A stretch of DNA of 32,778 nucleotides from Rhodospirillales bacterium (lineage in GTDB: Bacteria > Pseudomonadota > Alphaproteobacteria > UBA8366 > JADFVY01), in NCBI GenBank assembly GCA_020356105.1, contig CP070634.1, forward strand, positions 1,400,046 through 1,432,823. Direction: 5' to 3'. Shown piece after piece: positions 9,820 through 17,705 of the stretch. A model generated the notes under the pieces. It was not told the DNA's origin. It saw only the letters and a program-made list of their open reading frames with translations, and made no database searches. Within the stretch, counting starts at the first letter, position 1. Each line of letters opens with the position of its first letter. The position numbers were made by a program, and so were the translations under genes.

Positions 9820-11163
9820 ATGGCATCTGCCGCTGAACAATTAGCCGCGAATTTCAATTTCGGCGCCTTTAGCAAGGCCACCGAGCTTAAGAAGCGCCTG
9901 TGGTTTACGCTTGGCGCTCTCATCGTATACAGGCTGGGCACTTATGTGCCGCTCCCCGGCATCGATCCGGTCGCGTTGAACGATATCTTTTCGCGCCAGG
10001 GCGGTGGCCTGATCGGCATGTTCGACATGTTCTCGGGCGGGGCGCTGAGCCGCATGACGATCTTTGCGCTCAACGTGATGCCCTATATTTCGGCATCGAT
10101 CATCATGCAGTTGATGACGGCCGTGGTGCCGACACTGGAGGAGTTGAAGAAAGAGGGCGAAACCGGCCGCAAGAAGATCAATCAGTACACGCGTTACCTG
10201 ACGGTTCTGCTGGCGACGGTCCAGGGATACGGCATCGCCGTCGGTCTGGAACGCAGCACGAGTTCGGTCGGATCGGTCGTGATCAATCCCGGCTTCTTTT
10301 TCGAGATCACCACCGTAATTACCATCGTTGGCGGCACGATGTTCCTGATGTGGCTGGGCGAACAGATTACCCAGCGCGGCGTCGGCAACGGCATCTCGCT
10401 GATCATTTTTGCCGGCATCGTCGCCAACCTGCCGGCGGCACTGGCACAGACCCTCGATCTGGGCCGGACGGGCGCTCTCTCGACCGCCCTCATCGTCGGC
10501 CTGTTGCTGATGGTGGTCGCGGTCATCGCCTTCATCGTCTTCATGGAGCGCGCGCAGCGCCGGATCGTCGTCCAGTATCCCAAGCGGCAGGTTGGAAATC
10601 GCATGTTCGGCGGCGAGTCGTCGCATTTGCCGCTGAAGCTCAACACGTCCGGCGTCATTCCCCCGATCTTCGCGAGCTCGCTTCTGCTGTTGCCTGCGAC
10701 ATTCGCCGGGTTCAGCGGCGGCCAGGGTCCGGGCTGGATGACCGATATCACGGCGTATCTGGGCCGCGGCCAGCCGGGGTATCTGCTGATCTACGTCTCG
10801 CTCATCGTCTTTTTTGCGTTCTTCTACACCGCTGTTGTCTTCAACCCGTCCGACACGGCCGATAATTTGAAGAAATACGGCGGTTTCGTGCCGGGTATTC
10901 GGCCTGGCAAGAACACGGCGGAGTATCTGGATTTCGTTTTGACGCGGCTGACGGTCGTCGGCGCGACCTATCTGTCGGCCGTCTGTATCCTGCCGGAAAT
11001 CCTGATCTCGCAATACGCTGTTCCGTTCTATTTCGGCGGCACAAGCCTGTTGATCGTGGTCAGCGTCACCATGGATACGGTTGGCCAGATCCATGCGCAT
11101 ATGCTGGCACACCAGTACGAGGGTCTGATCAAGAAGAGCAAGCTGCGCGGGAGACGTGGATGA
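9820..11163 (+). CDS. secY: Preprotein translocase subunit SecY
   Basis: A 447-residue integral membrane protein with ten predicted transmembrane helices, forming the SecYEG channel. Signature segments are YRLGTYVPLPGID near residue 41, MPYISASIIMQLMTAVVP near residues 88-105, the GVGNGISLIIFAGIV region near residue 187, and the cytoplasmic loop with QYPKRQVG. The C-terminus (YEGLIKKSKLRGRRG) is normal. Its stop overlaps the adk start by 4 bp (ATGA). SecY in the spc operon is expressed with ribosomal proteins, coupling export capacity to growth. Confidence 0.98.
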   Translation: MASAAEQLAANFNFGAFSKATELKKRLWFTLGALIVYRLGTYVPLPGIDPVALNDIFSRQGGGLIGMFDMFSGGALSRMTIFALNVMPYISASIIMQLMTAVVPTLEELKKEGETGRKKINQYTRYLTVLLATVQGYGIAVGLERSTSSVGSVVINPGFFFEITTVITIVGGTMFLMWLGEQITQRGVGNGISLIIFAGIVANLPAALAQTLDLGRTGALSTALIVGLLLMVVAVIAFIVFMERAQRRIVVQYPKRQVGNRMFGGESSHLPLKLNTSGVIPPIFASSLLLLPATFAGFSGGQGPGWMTDITAYLGRGQPGYLLIYVSLIVFFAFFYTAVVFNPSDTADNLKKYGGFVPGIRPGKNTAEYLDFVLTRLTVVGATYLSAVCILPEILISQYAVPFYFGGTSLLIVVSVTMDTVGQIHAHMLAHQYEGLIKKSKLRGRRG

Positions 11164-11813
11164 ACATCGTCCTGCTGGGGCCGCCGGGAGCCGGGAAGGG
11201 TACCCAGGCCGAGCGACTGGAGAAGTCGCGCCACATGGTCCAGCTTTCGACCGGGGACATGCTGCGCAGCGAGGTGGCGTCGAGAAGTGAACTGGGGCGG
11301 CAGGCCAAGGCGATCATAGAAAGCGGCAGGCTGATGCCGGACAGCATCATGATTCGGATCGTCTCGGAACAGCTGTGCCGGGACGAATGCGAGTATGGTT
11401 TCACGCTGGATGGGTTTCCGCGCACCGAAGAACAGGCCAGGGCGCTCGATGACCTGATGGCGGAAAAGGGAATGAAGCTGGACGGCGTGATCGAGATGAA
11501 GGTCGATGACGATCTGCTGACAGAGCGCATCACTGGTCGGTTCTCATGTGGCCGTTGCGGAGCGGGCTACCACGACAAGCACCATTTACCGAGGCAGGAA
11601 GGCGTGTGCGACGAATGTGGCTCGACCGAATTCAAGCGCCGAGCCGACGACAATGAGCAGACCGTGCGCGAACGTCTCTCCGCCTATCACCAGCTGACGG
11701 AACAGATCGTGCCCTACTACCAGCGGAAGAACATACTGCACACCGTCAACGGAATGGCTGCGATCGACGACGTCACGCAGGAAATCGAGCAGGTTCTGGA
11801 GTCCCTGCAGTGA
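11160..11813 (+). CDS. adk: Adenylate kinase, long form with four-cysteine zinc lid
   Basis: A 217-residue AMP/ATP phosphotransferase (ATP + AMP to 2 ADP). Visible motifs are the P-loop LLGPPGAGKGTQ (residues 4-15), the AMP-binding TGDMLR, and FTLDGFPRTEEQA. The lid domain contains two CxxC pairs (CGRC near 125-128 and CDEC near 145-148), predicting a structural metal site as in Gram-positive and some alphaproteobacterial enzymes, whereas E. coli uses polar residues. The gene overlaps secY by 4 bp. After its stop comes a promoter for rpsM. Confidence 0.97.
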   Translation: MNIVLLGPPGAGKGTQAERLEKSRHMVQLSTGDMLRSEVASRSELGRQAKAIIESGRLMPDSIMIRIVSEQLCRDECEYGFTLDGFPRTEEQARALDDLMAEKGMKLDGVIEMKVDDDLLTERITGRFSCGRCGAGYHDKHHLPRQEGVCDECGSTEFKRRADDNEQTVRERLSAYHQLTEQIVPYYQRKNILHTVNGMAAIDDVTQEIEQVLESLQ

Positions 11814-11841
11814 TTGACACGGCGGTCGATAAAACTATAAT
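11814..11841 (+). promoter_or_regulatory. Consensus sigma-70 promoter for the rpsM-rpsK-rpoA-rplQ unit
   Basis: A TTGACA hexamer (11814-11819) is separated by 16 bases from TATAAT (11836-11841). Both hexamers match the housekeeping sigma consensus exactly. The -35 begins immediately after the adk stop codon. Transcription would start near 11848, giving a leader of about 100 nt before the rpsM GTG. This makes the alpha-operon part independently transcribable from the upstream superoperon. Confidence 0.85.
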
Positions 11842-11847
11842 CCGCCC

Positions 11848-11947
11848 GCTCGGTCCGGCGACGGACCGATTGTTGGGCGTGCGTGAGGCTCCGGAACGGT
11901 ATTCCGGTGGTGGACGCCAACTCTAACGACATCGAGGAGCAGGCAGC
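11848..11947 (+). promoter_or_regulatory. Structured 5' leader of rpsM with two stem-loops
   Basis: Stem 1 pairs TCGGTCCG (11850-11857) with CGGACCGA (11862-11869) around a GCGA tetraloop of the GNRA type. Stem 2 pairs CCGGAA (11891-11896) with TTCCGG (11902-11907) around CGGTA. Neither is followed by a T-tract. The rpsM ribosome-binding site (GAGGAGCAGG, 11934-11943) follows. In E. coli the alpha operon leader is a translational target of S4; a comparable autoregulatory target is possible here but S4 (rpsD) is not in this operon. The function is inference. Confidence 0.5.
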
Positions 11948-12319
11948 GTGGCACGCATTGCAGGCGTGAATATCCCGACGCAGAAGCGCGTTGAAATCGC
12001 CCTTACCTATATCCATGGGATTGGCAGGACCAAGGCCCAGGAGATTTGCGGCAAGTGCAACATCCCATCAGACCGCCGCGTACAGGACTTGACCGATCAG
12101 GAGACTATCCAGATCCGCGAGGTCATTGATCGTGACTACATCGTAGAGGGCGATCTTCGTCGCGAGGTGGCGATGAACATCAAGCGGTTGCTGGACCTTG
12201 GTTGCTATCGGGGCCTTCGGCATCGCAAGGGCATGCCCGTGCGCGGCCAGCGAACCCACACCAATGCACGGACGCGCAAGGGCAAGGCGCGGCCGATCGC
12301 CGGCAAGAAGAAGGCGTGA
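11948..12319 (+). CDS. rpsM: 30S ribosomal protein S13
   Basis: A 123-residue S13: [26 protein letters not shown] split over the start, the helix-two-turns-helix region, and the C-terminal signature [20 protein letters not shown] followed by a basic tail. S13 binds the 30S head and makes inter-subunit bridges and P-site contacts. The start is GTG at 11948, fixed by the conserved N-terminus and the GAGGAG sequence 8 bases upstream. The first gene after the internal promoter. Confidence 0.97.
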   Translation: MARIAGVNIPTQKRVEIALTYIHGIGRTKAQEICGKCNIPSDRRVQDLTDQETIQIREVIDRDYIVEGDLRREVAMNIKRLLDLGCYRGLRHRKGMPVRGQRTHTNARTRKGKARPIAGKKKA

Positions 12320-12325
12320 TAAGAC

Positions 12326-12718
12326 ATGGCGAAACAGACAACGGCGCGCCCGCGGCGTCGCGAGCGTAAGAACATCACATCAGGCGTGGCGCATGTGAAT
12401 GCCACGTTCAACAATACGATGATCACGATCACCGACGCGCAGGGCAATGCGATATCCTGGTCGTCGGCAGGCAGCCAGGGATTCAAGGGCAGCCGCAAAT
12501 CGACCCCGTATGCGGCGCAGATGGCGGCGGAAGACGCCGGACGCAAGGCGATGGACCATGGCATGAAGACGTTGGACGTCGAGGTCAAGGGACCGGGATC
12601 GGGACGCGAGTCGGCGTTGCGGGCCCTGCAGGCAATCGGCTTTACGATCACGGCGATTCGTGACGTTACGCCGATTCCCCATAACGGATGCCGGCCGCCG
12701 AAGCGGCGCCGTGTGTGA
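12326..12718 (+). CDS. rpsK: 30S ribosomal protein S11
   Basis: A 130-residue S11 with [20 protein letters not shown], the [29 protein letters not shown] region and the ending [19 protein letters not shown]11 lies in the platform by the mRNA exit. Six bases after rpsM. It is followed by a gap of about 100 bases before rpoA rather than rpsD, which is the usual alphaproteobacterial arrangement. Confidence 0.98.
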   Translation: MAKQTTARPRRRERKNITSGVAHVNATFNNTMITITDAQGNAISWSSAGSQGFKGSRKSTPYAAQMAAEDAGRKAMDHGMKTLDVEVKGPGSGRESALRALQAIGFTITAIRDVTPIPHNGCRPPKRRRV

Positions 12719-12729
12719 TGTGACATCCT

Positions 12730-12782
12730 GCCGGCTTCGATGGAGCCTTCTCTGAAGATCGACGCGCGACCGCCGAGCCGGC
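12730..12782 (+). promoter_or_regulatory. Possible stem-loop between rpsK and rpoA
   Basis: GCCGGCT (12730-12736) can pair with AGCCGGC (12776-12782), enclosing 39 bases, within the 101-base rpsK-rpoA spacer. There is no T-tract. It may be a processing or stability element separating rpoA expression from that of the ribosomal proteins. The pairing is visible; the role is not established and it could be chance in GC-rich DNA. Confidence 0.3.
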
Positions 12783-12819
12783 GATGTGGCGCCAATGACA
12801 CCACCAAGAGGTTACGACC

Positions 12820-13836
12820 GTGATCCAGAAGAATTGGCAGACGCTGATCAAGCCCACGAAACTCAACATAGAGGGTGGGGCCGACCCGGGGCGCATGGCC
12901 ACGATTGTTGCTGAACCGCTCGAGCGGGGCTTTGGGCTTACGCTCGGCAATGCCTTGCGGAGGGTTTTGCTGTCGTCCCTTCAAGGCGCTTCGATCACGT
13001 CAATTCAGATTGAGGGCGTATTGCACGAGTTCTCTTCGATTCCCGGTGTGCGCGAGGATGTCACCGATATCGTTCTCAACCTCAAGTCGCTGGGCCTGCG
13101 GATGCATGGCGAGGGTGCCAAGCGGATGAGTCTGACGGCGCAGGGCCCCGGAGAGGTCACGGCGGGGCAGATCGAGACCGGCCACGACATCGAGATCATG
13201 GATCCGGAGCTGGTCATCTGCACGCTCGACGAGGGGGCGCGGCTGGCCATGGAGATGACCGTCGAGACCGGCAAGGGCTATATTCCGGCGACCCAGAACC
13301 GTCCCGAGGATGCGCCGATCGGCATGATCCCGGTCGATGCCATGTACAGCCCGATCCGCAAGGTCTCCTACAAGGTCGAGAACACCCGCGTCGGCCAGGT
13401 CACCGATTATGACAAGCTGTCGATGACCATCGAGACCGATGGCTCGGTGACGCCGGAGGATGCGGTGGCGCTGGCCGCCCGTATCCTGCAGGATCAGTTG
13501 CAGCTATTCATCAATTTCGAGGAGCCGCAGGCGCAGATCGTCGAGGAACGGCCGTCCGAGCTGCCGTTCAACAAGAACTTGCTGCGCAAGGTGGACGAGC
13601 TAGAGCTGTCGGTCCGTTCGGCCAACTGCCTGAAGAACGACAACATCGTCTATATCGGTGACCTTGTGCAAAAGACAGAGCAGGAGATGCTGCGCACCCC
13701 GAATTTCGGCCGCAAGTCGCTGAACGAGATCAAGGAGGTGCTGGCCCAGATGGGTTTGCATCTCGGCATGGAAATCCCCAACTGGCCGCCGGAGAACATC
13801 GAGGAGATGGCCCGCCGGCTGGACGAGCCGTACTGA
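12820..13836 (+). CDS. rpoA: DNA-directed RNA polymerase subunit alpha
   Basis: A 338-residue alpha subunit. The N-terminal assembly domain contains [20 protein letters not shown] (residues about 27-46) and the [14 protein letters not shown] segment [14 protein letters not shown]. The C-terminal domain that binds UP elements and activators has [17 protein letters not shown] and [18 protein letters not shown]. The start is GTG at 12820, set by the conserved N-terminus ([15 protein letters not shown]) and AAGAGG at 12806-12811. Complete. Confidence 0.98.
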   Translation: MIQKNWQTLIKPTKLNIEGGADPGRMATIVAEPLERGFGLTLGNALRRVLLSSLQGASITSIQIEGVLHEFSSIPGVREDVTDIVLNLKSLGLRMHGEGAKRMSLTAQGPGEVTAGQIETGHDIEIMDPELVICTLDEGARLAMEMTVETGKGYIPATQNRPEDAPIGMIPVDAMYSPIRKVSYKVENTRVGQVTDYDKLSMTIETDGSVTPEDAVALAARILQDQLQLFINFEEPQAQIVEERPSELPFNKNLLRKVDELELSVRSANCLKNDNIVYIGDLVQKTEQEMLRTPNFGRKSLNEIKEVLAQMGLHLGMEIPNWPPENIEEMARRLDEPY

Positions 13837-13878
13837 CCGGCCGCAGGGCACATAGACGTATAAGAGGGAGCCGTCGCG

Positions 13879-14304
13879 ATGCGACATGGATTGAGCGGCC
13901 GCAAGCTGAACCGCACCAGCAGCCACCGGAAGGCGATGCTGGCCAACATGGCCAACGCGCTGATCAAGCACGAGCAAATCAAAACGACGCTTCCGAAGGC
14001 AAAGGAGTTGCGCCCCTTCGTCGAGAAGCTGGTCACCTTGGGCAAGCGCGGCGGTCTCCACGCGCGACGCCAGGCATTTGCCGTGCTGCGCGACGACGCG
14101 ATGACGGCCAAGCTGTTCGATACGCTGGCCGGCCGTTATGCCGAGCGTCCGGGCGGCTACACCCGCGTGCTGCGGGCCGGTCACCGCTACGGCGATGCCG
14201 CCGACATGGCGGTTATCGAGTTTGTCGAGCGTGACACCGACGCCAAGGGCCAGGATTCCGGCCCGACCCAGGAGGCGGCAGCGGCCAGCGCAGACGAGGA
14301 ATAG
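13879..14304 (+). CDS. rplQ: 50S ribosomal protein L17 with acidic C-terminal tail
   Basis: A 141-residue L17 starting [21 protein letters not shown], with [22 protein letters not shown] and [20 protein letters not shown]. After the core (ending AVIEFVERD at about residue 120) there is a tail of about 20 residues rich in Ala, Gln and Glu (ending AAASADEE). L17 surrounds the tunnel exit with L22 and others. GAGGGAG at 13864-13870 precedes the ATG. Last gene of the alpha block, followed by a terminator. Confidence 0.97.
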   Translation: MRHGLSGRKLNRTSSHRKAMLANMANALIKHEQIKTTLPKAKELRPFVEKLVTLGKRGGLHARRQAFAVLRDDAMTAKLFDTLAGRYAERPGGYTRVLRAGHRYGDAADMAVIEFVERDTDAKGQDSGPTQEAAAASADEE

Positions 14305-14333
14305 CGGGCCAGTTCGTCGGCGATTTGTTTGTG

Positions 14334-14366
14334 GAAGGGTGGCCGTTGGGTCGCCCTTCTGCTTTT
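14334..14366 (+). terminator. Intrinsic terminator after rplQ
   Basis: An 11-bp stem (GAAGGGTGGCC at 14334-14344 with GGTCGCCCTTC at 14349-14359, two G-U pairs in RNA) with a GTTG loop is followed by TGCTTTT. It lies 30 bases past the rplQ stop and closes the ribosomal superoperon before the unrelated protease gene. Confidence 0.8.
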
Positions 14367-14398
14367 CGGGCGCCGCGCGACGCATCTTGTGATACCGC

Positions 14399-15850
14399 AT
14401 GCCGGCGCTTAAGTTGACAGGCATGCATGGAACGACATTGCGGCACTGCACTTGCGCCGCAGCGCTGGTGGGCCTCGCGCTAGCGCTAATGCCGTGTGTC
14501 GCGCCGGCACAGCCTGCAATCCCCGACTCGCGCGAGCAGATTACGTTGTCGTTTGCTCCCGTGGTGCGCAGAGCGGCGCCAGCCGTCGTCAACATTTACA
14601 CGAAGAAGAAGATCCAGCAGCGTGCCTTTTCACCACTCTTCGACGACCCGTTCTTCAAGCGGTTCTTCGGCGATGACTTTCCGTTTGGCGGCGCGCCGCG
14701 GGAGCGCGTTCAGAATTCTCTGGGGTCCGGTGTCGTGGTGCGGCCCGATGGGGTTGTCGTGACCAACAATCATGTCATCGAAGGGGCCGAAGAAATTACT
14801 GTGATCCTCAGCGATCGGCGTGAATTTGAAGCGGAGATCGTGCTCGCCGATTCGCAGACGGACCTCGCCGTATTGCGCATCGATCCCGAGGGCGAAAACC
14901 TGCCGGCGCTGGCGTTCGGCGATTCGGACCGACTCGCCGTGGGTGACCTCGTGCTGGCTATCGGCAACCCGTTCGGGGTGGGACAGACGGTGACCAGCGG
15001 CATCGTGTCGGCGCTGGCCCGCACGCGGGTCGGCGTCGCCGACTACCGCTCGTTCATCCAGACCGACGCTGCGATCAATCCCGGCAATTCGGGCGGCGCG
15101 CTGGTATCCATGGATGGTCGGCTCGTCGGTATCAACACGGCGATCTTCTCACGCAATGGAGGTTCGCTCGGGATCGGCTTCGCCGTTCCCAGTAACATGG
15201 TCCGGGCGATCGTCGACTCGGCCATAGAGGGCCGGCCGTTGGTGCGTCCCTGGCTTGGTTTCGACGGCCGGGCCGTGACCGCAGACCTGGCCGATGCGAT
15301 GGGTATGCGACGGCCGATCGGGGTGATCGTTGAGGATGTGTATGAAGACGGACCCGCGGAAGAGGCTGGTTTGCGGCCCGGAGACATTATCGTTTCCGTT
15401 GCCGGCCAGGATGTAGAGGATATGCAGGCGCTCCGCTTCCGGCTTGCAACACGCCGGATCGGCGAGTCGATTGAGATGGCGGTTTTGCGCAAGAAAACCG
15501 AGCAACGTGTTCAGTTCAAGCTGATCGCGCCCCCCGAAGATCCACCTCGCAATGAGGTATTGCTGGAGGGAAGTCAGCCCTTGGCCGGCGCGCGCATTGC
15601 GAATCTCTCGCCGGCGCTGGTGGATGAGCTCAAGTTAACGGGGCAACCGCGGGGCGTCATCGTAATTGGCGTCGTTCGCCGATCGCAGGCGGCACGCATT
15701 GGCCTGCGTCCCGGCGACATTCTGGTCGAGATAAATGGGGTCGATATTCAGCGGGTGCGGGACGTCACGAAGATTGCTTCGAGCCTGCCGGACTCATGGC
15801 GGATAGCGGTTCGCCGTGGTGACCGGTTGCTTAAGGTCGAGGTCAGATGA
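14399..15850 (+). CDS. Do-family periplasmic serine endoprotease (DegP/DegQ/HtrA type)
   Basis: A 483-residue exported protease. The N-terminus has a hydrophobic signal (residues about 17-37, ending PAQPA). The trypsin-like domain shows the catalytic triad His125 (VTNNHVIEG), Asp155 (SQTDLAVL) and Ser231 (NPGNSGGAL). Two PDZ domains follow: one near residues 285-375 (GLRPGDIIVSVAG) and one near 400-483 (GLRPGDILVEING). This family degrades or refolds misfolded envelope proteins. ATG 14399 or ATG 14423 may be the start; neither has a clear ribosome-binding site. Its stop overlaps the rarA start by 4 bp. It cannot be assigned to DegP versus DegQ from sequence alone. Confidence 0.93.
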   Translation: MPALKLTGMHGTTLRHCTCAAALVGLALALMPCVAPAQPAIPDSREQITLSFAPVVRRAAPAVVNIYTKKKIQQRAFSPLFDDPFFKRFFGDDFPFGGAPRERVQNSLGSGVVVRPDGVVVTNNHVIEGAEEITVILSDRREFEAEIVLADSQTDLAVLRIDPEGENLPALAFGDSDRLAVGDLVLAIGNPFGVGQTVTSGIVSALARTRVGVADYRSFIQTDAAINPGNSGGALVSMDGRLVGINTAIFSRNGGSLGIGFAVPSNMVRAIVDSAIEGRPLVRPWLGFDGRAVTADLADAMGMRRPIGVIVEDVYEDGPAEEAGLRPGDIIVSVAGQDVEDMQALRFRLATRRIGESIEMAVLRKKTEQRVQFKLIAPPEDPPRNEVLLEGSQPLAGARIANLSPALVDELKLTGQPRGVIVIGVVRRSQAARIGLRPGDILVEINGVDIQRVRDVTKIASSLPDSWRIAVRRGDRLLKVEVR

Positions 15851-17169
15851 CCGTCGAATCGCGCCAGCAGCACTTGTTTGAATCGTCGGCCCCGCGGCCG
15901 CTTGCGGATCGATTGCGGCCGCAGGACCTGACGGCGATCGTCGGTCAGGATCATCTGTTGGCCGAGGGAGGTGCGTTGCGCCGCATGATTGATGCGGGGC
16001 GTCTTGCATCGATGATTCTCTGGGGTCCCCCCGGCTGCGGCAAGACAACCATCGCAAGATTGCTGGCGGATCGGACGGCGCTGGAGTTCGAGCCGTTGTC
16101 GGCCGTTTTCTCGGGGGTCGCAGACCTGCGCAAGGTTTTCGAGCGGGCCAAGGCGCGACGGATTGCCGGAACAGGGACATTGTTGTTCATCGACGAGATT
16201 CACCGCTTTAACCGTGCCCAGCAGGACGGATTCCTGCCCTATGTCGAGGACGGGACGGTCGTGCTGGTGGGTGCGACCACGGAAAACCCCAGTTTCGAGC
16301 TGAACGCAGCGTTGCTGTCCCGCTGCCAGGTTTTCGTCTTGAACCGGCTCGACGATTCGGCGCTGGAGCAGTTGCTGCAGCGGGCTGAGGCCGCCGAGGA
16401 CGCGCCGCTGCCGGTCGATGCGGATGCGCGCGCCGCGCTGCGGGCGATGGCCGACGGCGACGGCCGCTTCGTCCTCAATCTCGCCGAGGAGCTGTTCGCG
16501 ATGAACACCAAGGCGCCGCTGGATACCGCGGCGCTGGCCGCCGCGGTGCAGCGCCGGGCGCCGCTCTACGACAAGAGCCAGGAAGGCCATTACAATCTGA
16601 TCAGCGCGTTGCACAAATCGCTGCGCGGCTCCGACGCCGATGCCGGGCTGTACTGGCTGGCCCGCATGCTCGCCGGTGGCGAGGATCCGCGCTATATCGC
16701 GCGGCGCTTGGCACGCTTCGCGTATGAGGACGTTGGTCTGGCCGATCCGCAGGCGGCGCTTCAGGCGCTCGCCGCCTGGGACTGCTACGAGCGGCTGGGT
16801 TCGCCCGAAGGGGAACTGGCGCTTGCCCAGGCAGTCATCTACCTGGCGACCGCGCCAAAGTCGAACGCCGTGTACAAGGCGCTGGGTGCGGCAACGCGGA
16901 GCGCAAAGGATACCGGCTCGCTGATGCCGCCGAAGCACATTCTCAATGCCCCGACAACCCTTATGAAGGAACTCGGTTACGCCGAGGGCTACGCCTACGA
17001 CCACGACACACCGGACGGGTTTTCTGGCCAGGACTATTTTCCCGAGGCGGCCCCGCGGGGGAAATTCTACCGGCCGGCGGAACGCGGCTTCGAGCGGGAA
17101 ATTGCCAAGCGCCTGGACTATTGGGACCGGCTGCGCCGACAACGCAGCGCAGGCAGCGATCGCGATTAG
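15847..17169 (+). CDS. rarA: Replication-associated recombination protein A (MgsA/WRNIP1-type AAA+ ATPase)
   Basis: A 440-residue AAA+ protein with clamp-loader homology. Visible are the IVGQDHLL box (residues 31-38), Walker A GPPGCGKTT (60-68), Walker B LLFIDEIHRFN (112-122), sensor 1 GATTENPSF (142-150), and the C-terminal tetramerisation region with YDKSQEGHYNLISALHKS and RGSDADAGLYWLARML. RarA acts at stalled replication forks and interacts with SSB. It is translationally coupled to the upstream protease by ATGA, a pairing frequent in alphaproteobacteria but not an obvious functional link. Confidence 0.95.
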   Translation: MTVESRQQHLFESSAPRPLADRLRPQDLTAIVGQDHLLAEGGALRRMIDAGRLASMILWGPPGCGKTTIARLLADRTALEFEPLSAVFSGVADLRKVFERAKARRIAGTGTLLFIDEIHRFNRAQQDGFLPYVEDGTVVLVGATTENPSFELNAALLSRCQVFVLNRLDDSALEQLLQRAEAAEDAPLPVDADARAALRAMADGDGRFVLNLAEELFAMNTKAPLDTAALAAAVQRRAPLYDKSQEGHYNLISALHKSLRGSDADAGLYWLARMLAGGEDPRYIARRLARFAYEDVGLADPQAALQALAAWDCYERLGSPEGELALAQAVIYLATAPKSNAVYKALGAATRSAKDTGSLMPPKHILNAPTTLMKELGYAEGYAYDHDTPDGFSGQDYFPEAAPRGKFYRPAERGFEREIAKRLDYWDRLRRQRSAGSDRD

Positions 17170-17280
17170 ACTGTCTCGGGTCACGTGTCACACGCTTCCG
17201 GAATAACCATCGGAGCCGAGGTGTATGCATTCCGAACACAGCGACACATGCAGACACCCAAGAGAGGGAGCTATCGTGAT

Positions 17281-17511
17281 ATGAGACACCTGATTATCGC
17301 CGCGATATTGGCTTTCGGCTTTGCCACCCCGGTACTGGCGGCGCATTGTCCGAAGGACGGCCAGCTGATCGGCAAAGCGCTTGAGAGCCAGAACAACGCT
17401 GAAGCCAAGGCGCTGATGGAACAGGGTATGGCTTTGCATAGCGCGGGCAAGCACAAGGAGTCGATCGAGGCGCTTCACCAGGCGATGAAGCTGCTGAACA
17501 TCGAGCACTGA
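17281..17511 (+). CDS. Small exported protein of unknown function
   Basis: A 76-residue protein with a clear signal peptide (MRHLIIAAILAFGFATPVLA, residues 1-20) followed by a mature part AHCPKDGQLIGKALESQNN and helices with AKALMEQGMALHSAGKHKE and SIEALHQAMKLLNIEH. The spacing resembles a single TPR-like helical pair but I do not recognise a family. The ATG at 17281 is preferred over in-frame upstream starts because GAGGGAG lies at 17264-17270 and the signal begins there. One cysteine is present near the mature N-terminus (AHC), but this is not a lipobox. It is followed by a strong terminator and stands alone. Confidence 0.75.
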   Translation: MRHLIIAAILAFGFATPVLAAHCPKDGQLIGKALESQNNAEAKALMEQGMALHSAGKHKESIEALHQAMKLLNIEH

Positions 17512-17550
17512 TCGCAGCGCGACACCGATGGCGTGAGCCGTTGGTCGCGG

Positions 17551-17582
17551 AGGCCCCGTTTCGAGCGGGGCCTTCTTGCTTT
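17551..17582 (+). terminator. Intrinsic terminator after the small exported protein gene
   Basis: A perfect 8-bp stem (AGGCCCCG 17551-17558, CGGGGCCT 17566-17573) with a 7-base loop is followed by TCTTGCTTT. It lies 40 bases past the stop at 17511. Confidence 0.85.
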
Positions 17583-17705
17583 CGGCCAGGGCGCGCCATC
17601 GGGTCGCCACAATTGCCGACCATAGTCCCTTGAAATTCCGGCGATCGTTATTGCGATGCGATCGGCCGGCAGGTGATCGCAAAAGAAATCGCAATTGCCG
17701 CTGGC

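Noticed and set aside
9841..11112. 423-codon reverse-strand frame opposite secY
   Set aside because: Shadow of secY in the complementary frame; charged, low-complexity translation with no recognised domain.
12719..12819. Possible missing rpsD between rpsK and rpoA as gene loss
   Set aside because: Alphaproteobacteria normally encode rpsD elsewhere, so the gap is ordinary rather than a deletion.
15748..17184. 478-codon reverse-strand frame opposite rarA
   Set aside because: rarA on the forward strand has all AAA+ motifs; the reverse frame has none.
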